From an uncultured Clostridia bacterium (GTDB lineage Bacteria; Bacillota; Clostridia; TANB77; CAG-508): a stretch of DNA of 47,659 nucleotides. The DNA lies in NCBI GenBank assembly GCA_944388755.1, contig CALXJY010000010.1, forward strand, positions 1 to 47,659, given 5' to 3'. The number at the start of each line of letters is the position of its first letter. Position 1 is the first letter of the stretch. Position numbers and translations under genes: made by a program. Of this stretch, positions 43,761-47,659 are shown piece by piece. The notes under the pieces were generated by a model. It saw only the letters and a list, made by a program, of their open reading frames with translations. It ran no database searches and was not told where the DNA came from.

Positions 43761-46154
43761 ATGACATATAATCATTTAGAAATTGAAAAAAAGTGGCAAG
43801 ATTATTGGGAGAAAAATAATACATTTTATACAGATGTATGGGATTTTTCTAAGCCTAAATATTATGCTTTAGATATGTTCCCTTATCCATCTGGTCAAGG
43901 ACTTCATGTAGGTCATCCAGAGGGTTATACTGCTACTGATATTTTATCAAGAATGAAGAGGATGCAAGGATATAATGTTTTACATCCTATGGGATTTGAT
44001 TCTTTTGGATTACCAGCTGAGCAATATGCTATTAAAACAGGTAATCATCCTGATAAATTTACTAAGGCTAATATAGAGACTTTTACTAAACAATTGAAAA
44101 TGCTTGGTCTTTCTTTTGATTGGAGCAAAGAAGTTTCTACTTGTGATCCTAGTTTTTATAAATGGACTCAATGGATTTTTATTCAATTATTTAAAGATGG
44201 TTTAGCAAAAGTTGTTGAAATGCCTGTTAATTGGTGTGAGGAATTGGGTTGTGTTTTATCAAATGATGAAGTTATTGATGGTAAGAGTGAAAGAGGTGGC
44301 TTTCCTGTTGTTCGTAAAAATATGAAACAATGGGTTATGGATATTCCAAAATATGCAGATAGCTTACTTGATGGATTAGATAATATTGATTGGCCTGAGT
44401 CTACTAAAGAGATTCAAAGAAATTGGATTGGTAGATCAGAAGGTGCTGAATTAGATTTTAAAGTTGATGGTTTTGATAATTTATCTTTTACTGTTTTTAC
44501 TACTAGACCTGATACTTTATTTGGTGCTACTTATTGTGTATTAGCTCCTGAACATGACTTAGTTAAGAAAATTACTACAAAAGAACAATCTAATGATGTA
44601 GAAAAATATATAGAGTTAAGTGCTTCTAAATCTGATTTAGAAAGAACTGAATTAAATAAAGATAAAACTGGTTGCTTTACAGGTAGTTATGCTATTAATC
44701 CAGTTAATAATAAAAAAATACCTATTTGGATTTCTGATTATGTTTTATCTACTTATGGAACTGGTGCTATAATGGCTGTTCCAGCACATGATCAGAGAGA
44801 TTATGAATTTGCAAAAAAGTTCGGATTAGATATTATCCCTGTTTTAGATGGTGGAGATGTTGATAAAGAAGCTTTTGTTGGTGATGGTATTCATATAAAT
44901 TCTGATTTTTTAAATGGCTTAGATAAACAAGATGCTATTAATAAAATGATTTCTTGGCTTGAAGACAATAAAATTGGTTCTAAAAAAGTCAACTATAAAT
45001 TACGTGAGTGGATTTTTGCTAGACAACGTTATTGGGGTGAACCTATTCCAGTTGTTTATGTTGATAATAAAATTGAGGCTTTGCCAGACAGTGAATTACC
45101 TTTGATATTACCTGAGCTTGAAGATTATAGTCCTTCTAGAACTGGTAATTCACCACTTGATAAGGCTACAGATTGGGTTAATACTACTTTTGAAGGTAAA
45201 CCTGCTAAAAGAGAAACTAGTACAATGCCAGGTTCTGCAGGTTCTAGTTGGTATTTCTTACGATATATTGATCCAAATAATTCAAATGAATTGGCAGATA
45301 AAAAGTTGCTTGAGCATTGGCTTCCAGTTGATTTGTATATGGGTGGACCTGAACATGCTGTTGGACATTTATTATACTCTAGATTTTGGAATCAGTATTT
45401 ATATAATAAAGGTATTGTTCCTGTAAAAGAACCATTTGCTAAACTTCGCCATCAAGGTATGATTTTAGGACCTAATGGTGAGAAAATGAGCAAGTCTAAG
45501 GGTAATGTTATTAATCCTGATGATATGGTAAAACAATATGGTGCAGATAGTTTAAGACTTTATGAAATGTTTATGGGTCCTATTGAAAGTAGCAAACCTT
45601 GGGATGTTAATGGTATTGATGGTTGCCGTAAGTTTTTAGATAGAGTTTGGAGAATTTATACAGAATCTGACAAAATAAAAGACGAAGAAAATCCTAAATT
45701 AGAAAGAGCTTATCATTATACTGTTAAAAAAGTTACAAATGATTATGAAACTATGAATTTCAATACTGCTATTTCTCAGATGATGATTTTTATAAATACT
45801 ATTAATAAAGAAGATGTTTTTCCAAGTTTTTATGCAAAGGAATTTTTAAAATTGTTAAATCCTGTTGCTCCACATATTACAGAAGAATTATGGTCAAGAG
45901 TCTTTAATAATGAAAATAGTATAGCTTATGAAAAATGGCCTGAATATGATGAATCTAAGACAGTTTCTGATGAGATTACTTTACCTATTCAATTTAATGG
46001 AAAGTTAAAGGCTACTATTATGATTGAAAAAGATGAAGATGAATCTTTAGTTAAAGAAAAAGTTCATAATGCTGTTTCAGATAAATTGCAAGGAAAAAAT
46101 ATTGTTAAGGAAATTTATGTTAAAAATAAAATTTATAATATTGTTATTAAATAG
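43761..46154 (+). CDS. leuS: Leucyl-tRNA synthetase
   Basis: This class I synthetase charges tRNA-Leu, the group that contains the likely substrates of TrmL. The 797-residue protein has the HIGH motif as '[17 protein letters not shown]' (about 40-56). The CP1 editing domain (about 220-420) contains '[12 protein letters not shown]' and '[16 protein letters not shown]'. The KMSKS motif is '[16 protein letters not shown]', and a C-terminal anticodon-binding helical domain follows. Length and order are normal for bacteria. The ATG has GGAGG upstream. Codon use is AT-rich and native, with no in-frame CGG. Confidence 0.98.
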   Translation: MTYNHLEIEKKWQDYWEKNNTFYTDVWDFSKPKYYALDMFPYPSGQGLHVGHPEGYTATDILSRMKRMQGYNVLHPMGFDSFGLPAEQYAIKTGNHPDKFTKANIETFTKQLKMLGLSFDWSKEVSTCDPSFYKWTQWIFIQLFKDGLAKVVEMPVNWCEELGCVLSNDEVIDGKSERGGFPVVRKNMKQWVMDIPKYADSLLDGLDNIDWPESTKEIQRNWIGRSEGAELDFKVDGFDNLSFTVFTTRPDTLFGATYCVLAPEHDLVKKITTKEQSNDVEKYIELSASKSDLERTELNKDKTGCFTGSYAINPVNNKKIPIWISDYVLSTYGTGAIMAVPAHDQRDYEFAKKFGLDIIPVLDGGDVDKEAFVGDGIHINSDFLNGLDKQDAINKMISWLEDNKIGSKKVNYKLREWIFARQRYWGEPIPVVYVDNKIEALPDSELPLILPELEDYSPSRTGNSPLDKATDWVNTTFEGKPAKRETSTMPGSAGSSWYFLRYIDPNNSNELADKKLLEHWLPVDLYMGGPEHAVGHLLYSRFWNQYLYNKGIVPVKEPFAKLRHQGMILGPNGEKMSKSKGNVINPDDMVKQYGADSLRLYEMFMGPIESSKPWDVNGIDGCRKFLDRVWRIYTESDKIKDEENPKLERAYHYTVKKVTNDYETMNFNTAISQMMIFINTINKEDVFPSFYAKEFLKLLNPVAPHITEELWSRVFNNENSIAYEKWPEYDESKTVSDEITLPIQFNGKLKATIMIEKDEDESLVKEKVHNAVSDKLQGKNIVKEIYVKNKIYNIVIK

Positions 46155-46171
46155 CCCTTTTCAGGGTTATT
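46150..46171 (+). terminator. leuS terminator
   Basis: AATAGCCCT and AGGGTTATT form a 9-bp stem (one G-T pair) with a 4-base loop, followed directly by TTTTTCG. The TAG stop of leuS lies inside the 5' arm. Confidence 0.85.
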
Positions 46172-46278
46172 TTTTCGTAATATATTTGTAATAAAGATTT
46201 AATATGTTTGAAATATATTTTTTTCTTTTTTGTTGTATAATATAATTAGATTATTATATTGTGTTAAGGAGATTTGTA

Positions 46279-47382
46279 ATGAGCATTGAATCAGATTTAA
46301 AGAAGGATGGTATAGAGGTTATTCAACAATTAGATACTTTAACTGTTAATACTCTTGCTAGAAATATAGCTTCTAAATTATGTAATACTTTTCCAAATTT
46401 TGGGTTAGATGAAAGTAAATTATTTATCAAATTATCTAGGTTAAATATGTATGTTGCAAAAATGCCTGATGGTATGGCAGAAGCAAACTATTTTTACAAA
46501 AATAGTTCTATATATTTTAACGAACATATACCACCTGAGGATAGAGAGGAATTTGCTATTCATGAGTGTATTCATCATATTCAAGAAGTTAAAGACAAAA
46601 AAAATTGTTTAATTCGTATGGGATTGTGTGATTATACTGAATTTAAAATATATGGTCTTGCTTTAAATGAAGCTGTTGTTCAATTAATGGCTTCAAAGAT
46701 TATTGGTATTCCAAAAGATTTTGTTAAATATTATGGTATTGATTTTGGAACTGTTAGTCCTTCTTATTATCCTTTAGAATGCTGTTTGGCTAGTCAACTT
46801 GCATATTTATTTGGTGAAGATATTTTATTTGATAGTACTTTAAATAGTAATGATAATTTTAAAAATGCATTCATTAATGCCACTTCTCTTAAAACTTTTT
46901 ATGCGATTGAAAATGCTTTTGATGATATTTTATATGCAGAAGAATCTATTATTAAATTAAATAATAAAATTTTAGAGGTAGATGATAGAAATAAAAAAGT
47001 TGAAAATATGGTCAATAAGATTAGTCAATTAAAAGAAAAGATTAAATTTACATTTTTTAGAACTCAAAACCTTATAATTTCTTCTTATTTCGATTCTGCA
47101 TTTAATAATATATCTAATTTAGAGGAAGTTGAAAATTATCGTAGAAAATTATATACTTTTAGAGATTATCTAGGTTATAGTGATGGATATACATTTTTTA
47201 ATGATTATTATGTTGAAAAAATGAATGAGTTAGAACATAAATATAATGTGCTTGAAAATGGTGGTGTTGAAACTGCAATTGCAACTAATACGAAAGAGTT
47301 AAATAAGTTTGTTATTTTACTTCGTAGTATTAAAAAACTTGTTTTATCAGCATTTGGTATAAAAGAAAAAGATAATTCTTAA
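46279..47382 (+). CDS. Possible zinc metalloprotein with C-terminal coiled coil
   Basis: I do not recognise a named family for this 367-residue soluble protein. 'EFAIHECIHHIQEV' contains HExxH (His95, Glu96, His99), the zinc-protease motif. 'GLALNEAVVQLMASK' offers Glu131 as a third ligand 32 residues later, the arrangement of gluzincin peptidases. Residues about 230-340 are charged with heptad-like spacing, suggesting a coiled coil; residues near 345-365 are hydrophobic and basic. There is no signal peptide, so it would act in the cytoplasm. The ATG at 46279 is set by AAGGAG. Promoter-like TATAAT lies near 46237. It is flanked by terminators and forms a single-gene unit. Confidence 0.65.
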   Translation: MSIESDLKKDGIEVIQQLDTLTVNTLARNIASKLCNTFPNFGLDESKLFIKLSRLNMYVAKMPDGMAEANYFYKNSSIYFNEHIPPEDREEFAIHECIHHIQEVKDKKNCLIRMGLCDYTEFKIYGLALNEAVVQLMASKIIGIPKDFVKYYGIDFGTVSPSYYPLECCLASQLAYLFGEDILFDSTLNSNDNFKNAFINATSLKTFYAIENAFDDILYAEESIIKLNNKILEVDDRNKKVENMVNKISQLKEKIKFTFFRTQNLIISSYFDSAFNNISNLEEVENYRRKLYTFRDYLGYSDGYTFFNDYYVEKMNELEHKYNVLENGGVETAIATNTKELNKFVILLRSIKKLVLSAFGIKEKDNS

Positions 47383-47420
47383 TAAAGTTGATTTTATTTG
47401 TTGTCTATATAGATTAAAGT

Positions 47421-47462
47421 ACTCCTAAATTTAATTATAATTGTATAATTAGATTTAGGAGT
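47421..47462. terminator. Bidirectional terminator
   Basis: ACTCCTAAAT (47421-47430) and ATTTAGGAGT (47453-47462) form a perfect stem that extends inward through TAATTATA/TATAATTA with one mismatch. It is followed by TATGTTTTT. It separates the converging metalloprotein gene and the partial gene at 47501, and shares its outer arms with the terminator at 36584-36617. Confidence 0.85.
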
Positions 47463-47500
47463 TATGTTTTTAATCTCTATATGTCTTTCTATTGAGTAAA

Positions 47501-47659
47501 CTAATATACTTCCATTTCTACTTCTTTTCCATTAAATGCATATACCATTTTTGTTATATTTTTAAATCCTCTTTCTTTTAGACTTTCTTCATATTTTTTC
47601 TCTTCTATTTGTTTTTTTGCATTTTCTATTGTTTCTTTTAATGTTTTTTCTTCTCCATC
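47501..47659 (-). CDS. C-terminal part of AAA-ATPase/PD-(D/E)XK (DUF1703-like) protein
   Basis: This gene runs off the window edge. The 52 visible codons end with 'AKKQIEEKKYEESLKERGF' followed by 'KMVYAFNGKEVEMEVY' and a TAG stop. This matches the end of PD-(D/E)XK_9/DUF1703 domains ('A-x-x-QI-x-x-K-x-Y ... GI-x-FDGK-x-V'). These usually form the C-terminal nuclease-fold half of a ~500-residue protein with an N-terminal AAA ATPase domain, common in gut Clostridia and Bacteroidales in many copies. The ATPase part is outside the window. Function is unknown. Confidence 0.65.
   Translation of the reverse strand, partial: DGEEKTLKETIENAKKQIEEKKYEESLKERGFKNITKMVYAFNGKEVEMEVY

Overview
The window looks like chromosome from a low-GC, spore-forming member of the Clostridia, probably an uncultured gut-type lineage. 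AT-rich codons dominate and Shine-Dalgarno sites are strong. Sporulation genes are present: spo0A, a spoIVFA/spoIVFB pair, a ytaF-like gene and a decayed spoIIID-like gene. The lineage is inferred from gene content only.

Layout. 1-1650: a DUF3592-type membrane protein, a broken spoIIID-like gene and two copies of a structured repeat. 1651-9290: a minus-strand metal operon (Zn/Cd-type P-ATPase, small HMA protein, Cu-type P-ATPase, MacB/FtsX-like ABC transporter) behind a consensus promoter with an ArsR-type palindrome in its spacer. 9409-12175: an ECF sigma factor and its DUF4179-type anti-sigma partner, a third repeat copy and a gene fragment. 12343-17600: membrane proteins, an MBL-fold hydrolase, spoIVFAB and small unknown genes. 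17637-23069: metK, spo0A, yigZ, an HI0933-type flavoprotein and a methionine gamma-lyase family gene. 23213-23902: an isolated plus-strand gene with atypical codons. 23959-27838: rpsR-ssb-rpsF and a Ca-type P-ATPase. 27961-33688: ytaF-like gene, two XRE regulators, smc and an Rpn/YhgA-like protein. 33859-36575: an SsuABC/ThiXYZ-like importer. 36632-43499: the operon topB-mfd-tsnR-like-trmL. 43761-47659: leuS, a possible zinc metalloprotein and the 3' end of an AAA/PD-(D/E)XK gene.

The main observation concerns the codon CGG. I checked every CGG/CCG trinucleotide in the window against the reading frames. In genes with native-looking codon use, an in-frame CGG occurs four times only. In all four cases (HI0933-type flavoprotein, importer permease, trmL, mfd) the conserved protein continues in the +1 frame immediately after the C, so that CGGA or CGGT is read as a Gly codon GGA or GGT with one base skipped. 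Every other CGG in these genes is out of frame. The only CGG codons that behave as ordinary Arg codons are two in the atypical gene at 23213-23902. This suggests that CGG is an unassigned or starved codon at which ribosomes shift +1, or that a four-base-reading tRNA decodes CGGN as Gly.

Secondary observations are a dispersed 149-base repeat with three hairpins and a compensatory base change, a 38-base near-identical segment shared by a gene fragment and a neighbouring gene, and compact consensus promoters for metK and leuS that leave no room for SAM or T-box riboswitches.
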